This document shows positions 1-9,029 of a stretch of 64,000 nucleotides of DNA, piece after piece (position 1 is the stretch's first letter; each line of letters begins with the position of its first letter). The stretch is taken from contig NZ_JAPNXS010000001.1 in NCBI RefSeq assembly GCF_030397575.1, positions 496,001 to 560,000 on the forward strand, read 5' to 3'. The notes beneath the pieces were generated by a model. That model was not told the origin of the DNA, made no database searches, and was given only the letters and a program-made list of their open reading frames with translations. Source of the stretch: Psychromonas sp. 14N.309.X.WAT.B.A12 (GTDB lineage Bacteria; Pseudomonadota; Gammaproteobacteria; Enterobacterales; Psychromonadaceae). The position numbers were made by a program, and so were the translations under genes.

Positions 1-1
1 G

Positions 2-1057
2 CATCAACTAACACCAATCAAAAACCATTCACTAATATGGGGGGCTGGGTATCGAGTAAGCCAAAATGACCTGGATGGTTCAGACTCTTTTACTACCTCT
101 TCTTCTATTGAAACGACCCGAATTTGGAATCTATTTATCCAAGATACATGGAATATTCCAGAAAAAAAATTGTCCTTAACCTTCGGCGCAAAAGCAGAGG
201 GGAATAACTATAGTAGTACAGAACTACAACCTAATATCCGTCTAAGTTGGTTGGCCACTAAAGAAATGACGTTATGGGCTGCTATTTCTCGGGCGATTAG
301 AATCCCTTCGCAAGTTGAGAATGATTCAACTATTAATATTCAAGTGCTAGCTCCAAGTGCCTTTGACCCATCAGGTACACCAGGTTTATTACAATTAGTT
401 GGTAATAATCAATTTGAATCAGAAGAGTTAACTGCATACGAAATTGGTTATCGTTGGTTAGCATCTCCTTATGTATCATTTGATATAACCGCATTTTATA
501 ACCAATACGATAATTTATTGAGCTATGACATAGGTGATGCTGAAATCAAAACAGTTAATGGGAATACCTTCTATGTTATTCCTATTAACCTTGATAATAA
601 TATTAAAGGGTACAGTTATGGCACAGAATGGTTAGCAACATGGCAAGTCACGCCTAATTCTAGATTACGATTTACCTATAGTTATTTAGATATCAACTTA
701 GAAGATACTCAATCTAACGCCTATACTAATAATGTGATCTCATTATCGGTTGATCGTTCTTTAGAACACCAAGCCTCTATTTGGGCGAGTACAGATTTGT
801 ATGATTCTGTCGAACTAGATCTACGTTTTTATTATACCTCAGAGCGCAGTTGGGATAGCAATAATGGTGACCAATATATATCAGATTCAGTTGATAGTGA
901 TTTACGTATTGCATGGCAAGCCACTCCTTCATTGAATTTATCAATCATCGCTCAACACCTTTTACACGATGATAACCAGCAATTCATTACAGAGTCATCA
1001 ACCACTGACTCACTGATAGAGCGTAGCATCTTTTTTAATGCGCTTTATCGTTGGTAA
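2..1057 (+). CDS. TonB-dependent receptor, C-terminal part (5' end outside window)
   Basis: The frame is open from the first bases of the window with no start, so only about 351 C-terminal residues are visible. They show the alternating strands of an outer-membrane beta-barrel, with short turns and long aromatic strands, and end in Phe-Phe-Asn-Ala-Leu-Tyr-Arg-Trp, the terminal aromatic signature of outer-membrane proteins. The stretch around SRAIRIPSQ fits the barrel region of TonB-dependent receptors. The plug and TonB box must lie upstream, and the substrate cannot be told from this part. The stop almost abuts the YfiR-like gene that follows, so the receptor is likely the outer-membrane part of the signalling operon downstream. 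A TTG around 170 is internal, not the true start. Confidence 0.85.
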   Translation, partial: HQLTPIKNHSLIWGAGYRVSQNDLDGSDSFTTSSSIETTRIWNLFIQDTWNIPEKKLSLTFGAKAEGNNYSSTELQPNIRLSWLATKEMTLWAAISRAIRIPSQVENDSTINIQVLAPSAFDPSGTPGLLQLVGNNQFESEELTAYEIGYRWLASPYVSFDITAFYNQYDNLLSYDIGDAEIKTVNGNTFYVIPINLDNNIKGYSYGTEWLATWQVTPNSRLRFTYSYLDINLEDTQSNAYTNNVISLSVDRSLEHQASIWASTDLYDSVELDLRFYYTSERSWDSNNGDQYISDSVDSDLRIAWQATPSLNLSIIAQHLLHDDNQQFITESSTTDSLIERSIFFNALYRW

Positions 1058-1077
1058 CAGTGTTTAGATATATCCAT

Positions 1078-1620
1078 ATGATAAGTAGCTTATTAATCAG
1101 ATACCTATTTATACTTTTATTTTTTAGCTTGTTTTCGAACAATGCAGCGTTAGCTGAAAAAAATAAAATAAGTAGTTTAAAAGTTGCCTATATATATAAC
1201 ATTGCGAAGTTCACTCGATGGCCGGATTCGTCTTGGAATAATACAAATGATCCATTTATTTTATGTACTTATGGTCAAGATGAAGTGATTAATGAATTAA
1301 GTATTTTAACTAATAAAAAAATTGATACACATCCAATTTCAGTTATTGAAGTTAAAAATGATCAAGACTATCAACATTGTAATGCATTTTATATCAGTAC
1401 TGACGACCGAAATCTATATCGTTATTTACTTTCAAAAATAAACCTTCAGGTAGTTTTAACGATAACTGATCAAAGTCCATTTTTTGAATCTAGTGGCTTT
1501 ATTAATTTAATTGAAAAAAATAATAGACTACGTTTCCAAGTTTCCAATCAACAATTGTCGACAACTAAATTGGTTTTAAGCTCAAAGTTATTAAAACTTT
1601 CTATTCTTGTAGATAATTAA
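1078..1620 (+). CDS. YfiR family (DUF4154) periplasmic protein
   Basis: About 180 residues with an N-terminal signal peptide (hydrophobic core LFILLFFSLF, then AALA before the mature part). The mature protein has the DUF4154/YfiR pattern: a start like KVAYIYNIAKFTRWPD, a central ILCTYG strand, an ITDQSPFFESSGFINL region and a closing hydrophobic helix. In Pseudomonas, YfiR is a periplasmic repressor of the diguanylate cyclase YfiN. Here no YfiN follows; instead comes a hybrid kinase with a YfiN-like periplasmic domain, so I infer that this protein controls that kinase. The frame opens further upstream (TTG 1051, GTG 1060), but ATG 1078 gives the best signal peptide. Two cysteines of the mature part could form a disulfide. 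Confidence 0.82.
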   Translation: MISSLLIRYLFILLFFSLFSNNAALAEKNKISSLKVAYIYNIAKFTRWPDSSWNNTNDPFILCTYGQDEVINELSILTNKKIDTHPISVIEVKNDQDYQHCNAFYISTDDRNLYRYLLSKINLQVVLTITDQSPFFESSGFINLIEKNNRLRFQVSNQQLSTTKLVLSSKLLKLSILVDN

Positions 1621-1630
1621 AGGTGTGTTT

Positions 1631-4441
1631 GTGTTTAAAATAAAAAATTTTTCATTAAGAAGTCAGCTTATAGCAATAGGTTTATTACCAGGTGTAATAG
1701 CAACTATTGTTATTATTATATTTATAAGTTTTGTTCAAAACCACTATAGCCATCTAGACTCTGAAAGTGAACTAAAAACGTTAGCAAGGTTAATGGCTAG
1801 TCAAAATACAGCAACGGCTCAATTCAAAGATCGAGAAGCAGCTAAAGAAAGTTTGGACAGTCTTTATGCTAAAAGAGAAATTATATTGGCTAGAATTTAT
1901 GACCAAAACAAACAGATCTTGGCGGAGTATATCCAACCAGATTTTGATCAAGCTCTGTATTCTTCATTAATAAAAATGAATGTAACTGAGTTACAAAAAG
2001 GGCAGTTAGAAGAGGTTTTAACACATGTTGAACCGATAATATATGAAGGAAATATATTAGGTTATATATTATTAGTTGATGACTTTAGTGTATTGAATCA
2101 ACGGCTGTTAAAACAATTAATTATCATACCTGTGATGTTTATTTTAGGGACACTATTTGCTTTATTAATTTCTTTACGCATGCAAAAGTTTATATCAACT
2201 CCTTTACTAGTGATCACCAAGGTTATCGATAAAGTTTCAACACAAAAAGATTACAATTTGCGTATTCCAGGTCGTCGGTCTGATGAAATCGGAGTGTTGA
2301 TTAATGGATTTAATCTAATGCTAGATCAAATTGCAAAAAGAGACAAATCCCTACAAGATCATAGAGATAACCTTGAAACAAAAATTTTAAAACGTACTGA
2401 AGAGTTGACCATTGCAAAAGAAAATGCGGAGGCGGCAAGCAAAGCAAAAAGTGAATTTTTGGCAACAATGAGTCATGAAATACGTACACCAATGAATGGC
2501 ATATTAGGTATGACTGAGTTGTTGCTCAGTACTTCGCTGCAACCAAGACAAAAACGTTTTACAGAAACAGCACATCAGTCTGGAATAAACTTGCTGAGTA
2601 TTATCAATGATATATTGGATTTTTCTAAAATAGAGTCAGGCAAGATGGAACTTGAATTAATTGAATTTAATTTACGTTCTTTGATAGAGGAGTTTGGCTC
2701 ATTATATGGCGAAACCGCTTATAATAAAAATATAGAGTTAATACTTTCTATACCGCCTAGTTTTGCCGATACCTACATAGGTGATCCTGTAAAATTACGT
2801 CAAGTGTTAACCAATTTATTGAGTAATGCGTTAAAGTTTACTGAGCATGGACAGGTAACTTTAAGAGTGCATGAAATTGCAAAAGGACAAATACACTTTA
2901 ATGTTATCGATACTGGCATTGGTATTGATCAATATAAAATTAGCCATATATTTGAATCTTTCGTTCAAGAAGATAGTTCAACGACAAGGAAGTATGGGGG
3001 TTCAGGTTTAGGGCTTCCTATTGCAAAACAATTAGTTAGTTTAATGGGGGGAATATTGTCCGTCACCTCTGATAAATCTGTTGGTAGTTGTTTTTCATTT
3101 GAAATTGAACTTAAACCCGTCGAAAACAATTCCAACAGTTTAATCAATAAAACATTTGATTTGTTACCAGAATCCTCGAAATTACAGAACAAACATATTC
3201 TTGTTGTAGACGATAACTCAACAAATCGTTTTATTATTAAAGAACAACTTAAAGAAATTAATCTTTCATGTGATTTAGCGGAAGGCGGTGAGCAAGCCTT
3301 GTCTCTATTAGAAATAGCACATTCCCGAAATACACCTTATGACTTATTAATACTAGATATGCATATGCCAGGTTTTAATGGATTAGAATTAGCGAATGCA
3401 ATTAGAAAAAATCCAATATGGAAACAACCCATCATGATTATGTTGAGTTCCGTTACAACCGATTCTAATTTATTAAAACAAAATAAGATAACTTATTTTC
3501 TAAATAAACCTGTTCTACAAAAGGAATTTTATCAGTGCTTAAGCTCTGTGTTCACAGTGTCACAGGATAAGAGTATTAATATAGAACCTCAGAAAGATCA
3601 AAATGAAGCCTATCATTTTAATTACCCATATAGAGTGTTGATTGCTGAAGATAACCCAGTAAATCAACAAGTTGCATCTTTCATGTTAGAGTCATTTGGG
3701 TTGCATGTTGAACTTGCTGATAATGGATTAATGGCAGTCGAGTCAGTTAAAAACAAAAATTTTGACGTCATACTAATGGATATGCAGATGCCAGAAATGG
3801 ATGGCTTAGAAGCGACTCGTACGATTAGAGAAATGGAATCAACAGGCGTAATTTCAAAAGGAAATATCATCATCGCTTTAACAGCCAATGCAATTGATGG
3901 AGATATGCAACGTTGCCTTCAATCAGGTATGGATGCTTATCTGAGTAAACCATATTCTGTTATTCAGTTATATGAACAGTTAGTTCCATGGTTGCACATT
4001 CCTCGTCATGATGAGTATGACATAAATGAATGTAATGAAAGTGATGAGATTGTGGCGAAAAAGAGTAATGTTATTTTGAGTAATATCTCAGTCGACCCAA
4101 CTTTATTAGATAATTTATCGATGTTACAACAAGGTGATTCATCTGTTTTGATTAATAAAGTCATTAACCTTTATCTAGAAACTTTAAAAGAAAGCTTAAT
4201 TGTATTTAAAGACCCAAGTTCCAATAATGATGACATTAGAAAGTCAGCTCATAGCTTAAAATCCAGTAGTGCACATGTAGGGGCAAATCAACTTGCAAAA
4301 TTAACGAGCAGCTTAGAAAAAGCGCTAATTTCTAGTTCATTAACTTCTGTTTCAGAGTTGATCAAAGAGATAGATTTAGAATCCATCAATGTTATTGCTT
4401 ATTTTAATACAAAACAATTAAATAATATAAATGAAATATAG
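1631..4441 (+). CDS. Hybrid sensor histidine kinase: CHASE8-like sensor, HAMP, HisKA, HATPase, two REC, HPt
   Basis: About 936 residues, an inner-membrane kinase of BarA-like build. Order: TM1 about 12-37; a periplasmic domain about 40-145 resembling the YfiN/CHASE8 sensor (SQNTATAQFKDREAAKESL); TM2 about 160-183; HAMP; a short coiled coil; HisKA with phospho-acceptor His282 in MSHEIRTPMN; HATPase with DTGIGI and GGSGLGL; REC1 with Asp576 in LILDMHMPG; REC2 with Asp717 in LMDMQMPEMDG; HPt with His874 in AHSLKSSS. All phosphorelay residues are present. GTG 1631 is preferred over GTG 1625 because AAAGG at 1619-1623 is then correctly spaced. It lies 10 bases after the YfiR-like gene and before a REC-GGDEF-EAL gene, the likely phosphoryl recipient. 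Confidence 0.9.
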   Translation: MFKIKNFSLRSQLIAIGLLPGVIATIVIIIFISFVQNHYSHLDSESELKTLARLMASQNTATAQFKDREAAKESLDSLYAKREIILARIYDQNKQILAEYIQPDFDQALYSSLIKMNVTELQKGQLEEVLTHVEPIIYEGNILGYILLVDDFSVLNQRLLKQLIIIPVMFILGTLFALLISLRMQKFISTPLLVITKVIDKVSTQKDYNLRIPGRRSDEIGVLINGFNLMLDQIAKRDKSLQDHRDNLETKILKRTEELTIAKENAEAASKAKSEFLATMSHEIRTPMNGILGMTELLLSTSLQPRQKRFTETAHQSGINLLSIINDILDFSKIESGKMELELIEFNLRSLIEEFGSLYGETAYNKNIELILSIPPSFADTYIGDPVKLRQVLTNLLSNALKFTEHGQVTLRVHEIAKGQIHFNVIDTGIGIDQYKISHIFESFVQEDSSTTRKYGGSGLGLPIAKQLVSLMGGILSVTSDKSVGSCFSFEIELKPVENNSNSLINKTFDLLPESSKLQNKHILVVDDNSTNRFIIKEQLKEINLSCDLAEGGEQALSLLEIAHSRNTPYDLLILDMHMPGFNGLELANAIRKNPIWKQPIMIMLSSVTTDSNLLKQNKITYFLNKPVLQKEFYQCLSSVFTVSQDKSINIEPQKDQNEAYHFNYPYRVLIAEDNPVNQQVASFMLESFGLHVELADNGLMAVESVKNKNFDVILMDMQMPEMDGLEATRTIREMESTGVISKGNIIIALTANAIDGDMQRCLQSGMDAYLSKPYSVIQLYEQLVPWLHIPRHDEYDINECNESDEIVAKKSNVILSNISVDPTLLDNLSMLQQGDSSVLINKVINLYLETLKESLIVFKDPSSNNDDIRKSAHSLKSSSAHVGANQLAKLTSSLEKALISSSLTSVSELIKEIDLESINVIAYFNTKQLNNINEI

Positions 4442-4471
4442 CAATTATTAAGACCAGTAATGAGGTTTTCT

Positions 4472-6556
4472 ATGAATATGAAATCAATATTAGTGATTGA
4501 TGATGATGAAATGACTCGGTTATTAATAAACCAAGTACTTTCATCTAATAACTATCATGTTATTGAAGCTAAAGATGGTGCTGAAGGTGTTTTCTTATTT
4601 AATAAATATTCGCCGGACTTAGTTTTACTTGATGTTGAGCTCCCTAAATTAAATGGCTTTGAAGTTTGTCAGTTAATCCGAGCATCTGAGAAGTCAGAAA
4701 GGGTACCTATCATTATGGTAACAGGAATGGATGATACAAAATCGATAGAGCATGCATATAGTTTAGGCGCGACTGATTTCATGATTAAACCGATTAATTG
4801 GTCTTTATTTAGTCATAATTTACGCTATATATTACGTAACAGTCATTATTATAAGTCATTGAAAAAAAGTGAAATGCGTTTAGAACATGCTCAAAAGATT
4901 GCGCGTTTAGGGTACTGGGAGTTAGAAGGTGAGAAAGGGCATCTGCTATTATCAAAGCAACTTTCTGGAATGCTTGGCTTAACATCTTTAAAATTTGAGC
5001 ATGGGAAATCATTTTTTCTTAACCTTATTCATCAATCTGATCGCTTTTATGTCCAAAATATTTTATTAAAAGCATTCGAAGACGGTGAAGCTTTTAACTT
5101 AGATATACGCGTACAGTTACCTAATAATGATTTATTATATTTGAAATTACAGGGGAAGTTATTAGAGAACACTAATGATACAGTACCTATTATTTCTGGT
5201 GTGATGCAAGATATAAGTGAGCTGAAAGAGTCACAAAAAAAACTGATACATGTTGCCCACCATGATGCGCTTACTAATCTTCCCAATCGAGTCCTTTTTA
5301 CCCAAAGGTTAGAGCGTTCAATACAACGGGCTGATCGTAATGGAAATAAAATTGCACTTTTATTTATTGATTTAAATAGATTTAAACAAGTTAATGATTC
5401 TCTTGGTCATGAAGTTGGTGATTTTTTATTAAAAGAAGTCGCTGAACGTTTTAGTGCTGTGACTCAAAAAGCAGATATTGTTGCAAGATTTGGTGGAGAT
5501 GAGTTTGCAATATTACTGGATTCTATAGATAACCTAGATAAAATTCCTGTATTTGTTAATCGCTTTCAAAAACTTTTTAACGATGCTTTTTATATAAATG
5601 ACGAAGTTATTTATATTGGTTCAAGTGTGGGTATTAGTATATATCCAGATAATGGAACAGATAGTAGTGATCTGTTACGAAATGCAGATACTGCTATGTA
5701 TCAAGCTAAAAAATCTGAACAAGATAATTTTTATTTTTATTCTAGTGATTTAACAGAAAAAACAATTAAACGTTGGTCATTAGAGAACAGTCTTAGAGAA
5801 TATTTAGAAAATAATAATTTTATTCTTTTATATCAACCTAAAGTTTGTAGCAAAACTCAAGTCATAGTAGGAGTTGAAGCGTTAATTCGTTGGCCTCGTG
5901 GAAAAGAAACTCCAGTATATCCATCAGAATTTATTCCCATTGCAGAAGAAACTGGTTTAATTATTCCTCTAGGTAAGTGGGTTATTGAACAAGCGATCGA
6001 GCAGTTAAGAAAATGGAAAAATACTGACTGTCATAAATTATCAATCGCAGTTAATGTTTCCAGCCGTCAATTATATAGCGATGGTTTTACGGAGTATGTA
6101 ATAGGGGCCTTAAAAAAATATAATATTCCTGCTAGTAAGTTAGAGATGGAAATAACTGAAGAACATTTGGCGCCGACTAATCAACAGAAAACGATAAAGA
6201 ATACATTAAGCATACTAACTAATATTGGTATTAAGATTTCAATTGATGATTTTGGAACAGGTTACTCATCATTATCACAGTTGAAGGAAATGCCCATTTC
6301 TACTTTAAAAATAGATAAGTCATTTATAGATTATATTCCAGAAAATAAACAGAACGTTGCTATTATCAAATCCATTATCAGTTTGGCTAAGAATCTAAAT
6401 CTACAAGTAGTTGCTGAAGGCGTTGAAACTATTGAACAACTAGTATCTTTGCGTGAATATGACTGTGAAATGATTCAAGGTTATTATTTTTCTAAACCAA
6501 TTAGTCATATTGAAATAGAAGAATTGGTTGTTAATAATCCATGGAATACAGATTAA
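4472..6556 (+). CDS. Response regulator with PAS, GGDEF and EAL domains (c-di-GMP turnover)
   Basis: About 694 residues, cytoplasmic. N-terminal REC (LVIDDDEMTR, acceptor Asp in LVLLDVELPKLNG), a PAS-like domain about 140-255, GGDEF with the motif intact at 341-345 (ARFGGDEFAIL), and EAL with Glu469 in VGVEALIRWP plus NVSSRQL, EITEE, DDFGTGYSSL, KIDKSF and AEGVE, so the phosphodiesterase active site looks complete. The inhibitory I-site is absent: the expected Arg is Gln in QKAD. Start ATG 4472 is chosen because TGAGG sits six bases upstream; ATG 4460 is an in-frame alternative overlapping that ribosome site. It follows the hybrid kinase by about 30 bases and is probably its output partner. 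Confidence 0.9.
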   Translation: MNMKSILVIDDDEMTRLLINQVLSSNNYHVIEAKDGAEGVFLFNKYSPDLVLLDVELPKLNGFEVCQLIRASEKSERVPIIMVTGMDDTKSIEHAYSLGATDFMIKPINWSLFSHNLRYILRNSHYYKSLKKSEMRLEHAQKIARLGYWELEGEKGHLLLSKQLSGMLGLTSLKFEHGKSFFLNLIHQSDRFYVQNILLKAFEDGEAFNLDIRVQLPNNDLLYLKLQGKLLENTNDTVPIISGVMQDISELKESQKKLIHVAHHDALTNLPNRVLFTQRLERSIQRADRNGNKIALLFIDLNRFKQVNDSLGHEVGDFLLKEVAERFSAVTQKADIVARFGGDEFAILLDSIDNLDKIPVFVNRFQKLFNDAFYINDEVIYIGSSVGISIYPDNGTDSSDLLRNADTAMYQAKKSEQDNFYFYSSDLTEKTIKRWSLENSLREYLENNNFILLYQPKVCSKTQVIVGVEALIRWPRGKETPVYPSEFIPIAEETGLIIPLGKWVIEQAIEQLRKWKNTDCHKLSIAVNVSSRQLYSDGFTEYVIGALKKYNIPASKLEMEITEEHLAPTNQQKTIKNTLSILTNIGIKISIDDFGTGYSSLSQLKEMPISTLKIDKSFIDYIPENKQNVAIIKSIISLAKNLNLQVVAEGVETIEQLVSLREYDCEMIQGYYFSKPISHIEIEELVVNNPWNTD

Positions 6557-6879
6557 ATTTTTTATTTCACTGTTAAATAGACGGCTCTATATTTATTAAT
6601 TAGACCAAATACCTTGTTATCTTCACAGATTACAACACACAGCGTTTAATAAACGTGCTATAAGCTTGTTTTAATAATATTAATCAATACTTTATGGGTT
6701 TTTAAATAATGTTAAACGAGATAACACCGGATTATCTTTAATAAACTTAACCTTCAAATTGTTGTTTAAGGTAATTTAATATTAATTTCGTATTTATTCC
6801 TATTAATAAAATTCTATATATTATTCATAATGCAGCACTAAACTTTAATATTTTCATGCTTTACATAAAATGTGAAAAC

Positions 6880-7010
6880 CGCATAAAGGATAACAGTATG
6901 TTATACATTTTATGTTAAATAGAATTATGGTAAATCCCATGTTATTTATTATCTTTATGTAAGCGTACTTCTATATTAAATATTCTATTTAACATAATAT
7001 ACATTATGCG
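6880..7010. repeat. Long imperfect palindrome
   Basis: Arm 6907-6925 (ATTTTATGTTAAATAGAAT) pairs with 6982-7000 (ATTCTATTTAACATAATAT) at 18 of 19 positions. The pairing resumes at the ends, where CGCATAA at 6880-6886 faces TTATGCG at 7004-7010. The whole element is about 130 bases with a 56-base centre. It could be a small non-autonomous element, a cruciform, or an RNA structure. No transposase lies nearby. Confidence 0.6.
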
Positions 7011-7520
7011 TAGTTGTGTTTGTTGTATTAGATCAGTCATATTTAATACTATTCACTTATATTATTTAGTTTTTACTATTGGTTACTATTCCTGGTATCA
7101 CAATTTATTATATGTTCTTTAATTTTATTAGCTCTAAGTTCTTTTAACTCTTAGTTCACTTAACTTTTAGTTTCTACAACTGTATCTATTATCTCTTACT
7201 ACATAATCTTTTGGGTTTAGTTACTATTATTCCTTAAGCCTTATTTAACTAGTTTGTTATTCTGTTAACCATTAAATTCATCGTTAATTACTTTCCAATT
7301 TAAATTACTTCATTAAGTATCTGCTCATCAGCACTTGGTCGTTTATCTGATACTTTCATTTATACCTATGAACCCCGTAACTAATTGTTTTATAATAAAA
7401 ACCGAACCAAATTTATAATATTTGTAGTTATACATGGCACGTCATGAATTAATGTTTTTAACTAATTTAACGTTGTTAAGTTACTTTTAACTGTTAACAA
7501 CCTTAATTTGAACGTTATTT

Positions 7521-7588
7521 AGGCGTTCTGTGTTAAAATATGAGAGTTTTTTAAGGTATTTCCTTTAACTATAAAATCTCAGACGCCT
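7521..7588. repeat. Hairpin-forming inverted repeat
   Basis: AGGCGTTCTG (7521-7530) pairs with CAGACGCCT (7580-7588) with one bulge. Inside, TGAGA faces TCTCA and TTAAGG faces CCTTTAA. The nested pairing gives a long rod-like structure in a region without a gene. Either strand could form it. No obvious T-tract follows, so I do not call it a terminator. Confidence 0.45.
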
Positions 7589-7670
7589 ATTTAAATCATG
7601 TTTTGGACTGATTTAATTTAACTAATCTATGTAACTTGGCATTTTATATCTCTATAACCACTTACAGCTA

Positions 7671-7740
7671 ACTTTTACCTTATTACTTTTACCTTATTAC
7701 TTTTACCTTGTTACTTTTACCTTGTTACTTTTACCTTTTA
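7671..7740. repeat. 14-bp tandem repeat, five copies
   Basis: The unit ACTTTTACCTTATT is repeated head to tail from 7671. Copies 1-2 end in TATT, copies 3-4 in TGTT, and the fifth is partial. A short run of CTATTT-like hexamers follows (about 7746-7768). The + strand is nearly free of G here. It lies 130 bases upstream of the YgbA-type gene, so it may be in its leader. Confidence 0.8.
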
Positions 7741-7802
7741 TTATATTTCTATTTCTATTTCTATTTTAATTAACCTTAATCAACTAACATGTAATCACTT
7801 GT

Positions 7803-7821
7803 ATCTCTATTCAATATAGAT
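7803..7821. promoter_or_regulatory. Inverted repeat upstream of the YgbA-type gene, possible operator
   Basis: ATCTCTAT-TCA-ATATAGAT, seven of eight positions paired. It lies 50 bases upstream of the preferred start at 7871. In enterobacteria ygbA is regulated by the NO sensor NsrR; the site here does not match the NsrR consensus well, so it is only a candidate operator. Confidence 0.3.
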
Positions 7822-7870
7822 GTTAACCTTATTAAGGTTACTAATAACAATTACATCAGTGAATTTATCT

Positions 7871-8269
7871 ATGTCAGGCTTACATTTATTATCAGGAAAA
7901 TTAGCTTTAGAATTTAAAACTATTCAGATGATGATTAAGATTTATTGTAAACATCATCATCATAGCTCAATTAAAATAAACGATATGTGTAATGAGTGTG
8001 CTGACTTTATTCGTTATGCCTACGAAAAATTAGATCGTTGTCCTTATGGAAAGATTAAGCCGACATGTAATAAATGCCCTATACATTGCTATAAAACGGA
8101 AATACGTTCACAAGCTAAAAAGATAATGTTATTTTCTGGCCCAAGAATGATTTTCTATCATCCATTATTGGCAATAAGACATTTATTATCAGAACGAAAC
8201 CCAGTTCCAAGTTCTGTTCCTAAAGAGCAATCAAACAGGCATATAAGAATAAAGCGTATTAAAAATTAG
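7871..8269 (+). CDS. YgbA-type nitrous oxide-stimulated promoter family protein
   Basis: About 132 residues. The core CKHHHH, then MCNEC, YAYEKLDRCPYG, KPTCNKCPIHCYK and SGPRMIFYHP matches the small cysteine-rich YgbA_NO family. The pattern of paired cysteines (CNEC, C-x6-C, CPIHC) suggests metal or Fe-S binding, but the biochemical role is not established. Members are usually induced by nitric oxide. The frame opens at 7820, but ATG 7871 (MSGLHLLSGKLALEFKTI) matches the usual family N-terminus better. The gene is isolated in an otherwise gene-poor 3-kb stretch. Confidence 0.85.
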   Translation: MSGLHLLSGKLALEFKTIQMMIKIYCKHHHHSSIKINDMCNECADFIRYAYEKLDRCPYGKIKPTCNKCPIHCYKTEIRSQAKKIMLFSGPRMIFYHPLLAIRHLLSERNPVPSSVPKEQSNRHIRIKRIKN

Positions 8270-9029
8270 ATTATTTTTGTTTATAAATAATCGCCTTCAC
8301 TTACTAAGCATTTAAATCAACCATATATTTATGAGTAACAGAAATAATTAGTTTTGTTATAAAGTATATTGTAAGTGTTTATTATGAAGCATAATATGCT
8401 AACCATTCACAAGCAGCCTATTTATATATATTCTACTTAATTCATTGATTTATAAATATTTTTAAAAATTTTTAGTGTTGAATAATGCTATAAAAGCATT
8501 CGGTTTAATTTAATTTTAGGTGTTGAATGCCCTTTTATCTAACTAATCTAGAAATCTAATATAAAATTTATAGTGTTTTTATTGCATATAAAACAATCAT
8601 TTTTTGTTATTTATCAGTTATATTTTTTGATTAAATAGAGCAATTTTACGTTTATCTTGTGTTTAAATTTCATATCTCTAGCTTAAATAAAGGCCTATTT
8701 CTAATTATGGCGACTTTAAATATTCTATCTTAGTATTATATAAATCAACGCTGTTAACTGTTTTTTACTCCACGTAAAAGATATTTACATGATGTTTTAC
8801 ACTCGATATTATTTTAATTTTTAACTACTTTTAGCCTGTAAGTTGCTTTATTTACTCGATTAAATATCAATTTCAATTGGTTTTTTCTCAAACCTAACAC
8901 ATTCTATTTATATCTTTTTATTTGTAGTTATTGTTCAATCAATGAATTGGGTTAGATAAATGCATAGTGTTTCACTATTAATAAAAACCACCTAAGCATC
9001 TGTTATAAAATATTTTTATTGGTGTTTTT
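8270..9029. other. AT-rich intergenic stretch
   Basis: About 760 bases with no supportable gene. A perfect odd palindrome AGCATAATATGCT lies near 8389-8401, and a small hairpin AATGCT-ATAA-AAGCATT near 8483-8500. Otherwise I see only low-complexity A/T sequence. Confidence 0.55.

Larger units (their letters stand above)
6557..7819. other. Long AT-rich intergenic stretch with inverted repeats
   Basis: Almost 1.3 kb without a convincing gene. The + strand becomes strikingly T-rich and G-poor from about 7050 onward. It holds three structured elements annotated separately: a long imperfect palindrome (6880-7010), a hairpin with matching ends (7521-7588) and a 14-bp tandem repeat (7671-7740). I found no start-to-stop frame with protein-like composition, though I read this stretch less exhaustively than the coding parts. 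Confidence 0.6.

Noticed and set aside
170-1057. Receptor gene starting at TTG 170
   Set aside because: The frame is open back to base 2 with protein-like sequence, so the gene begins before the window.
7671-7740. Tandem repeats as a CRISPR array
   Set aside because: The 14-bp units are contiguous with no spacers and there are no cas genes.
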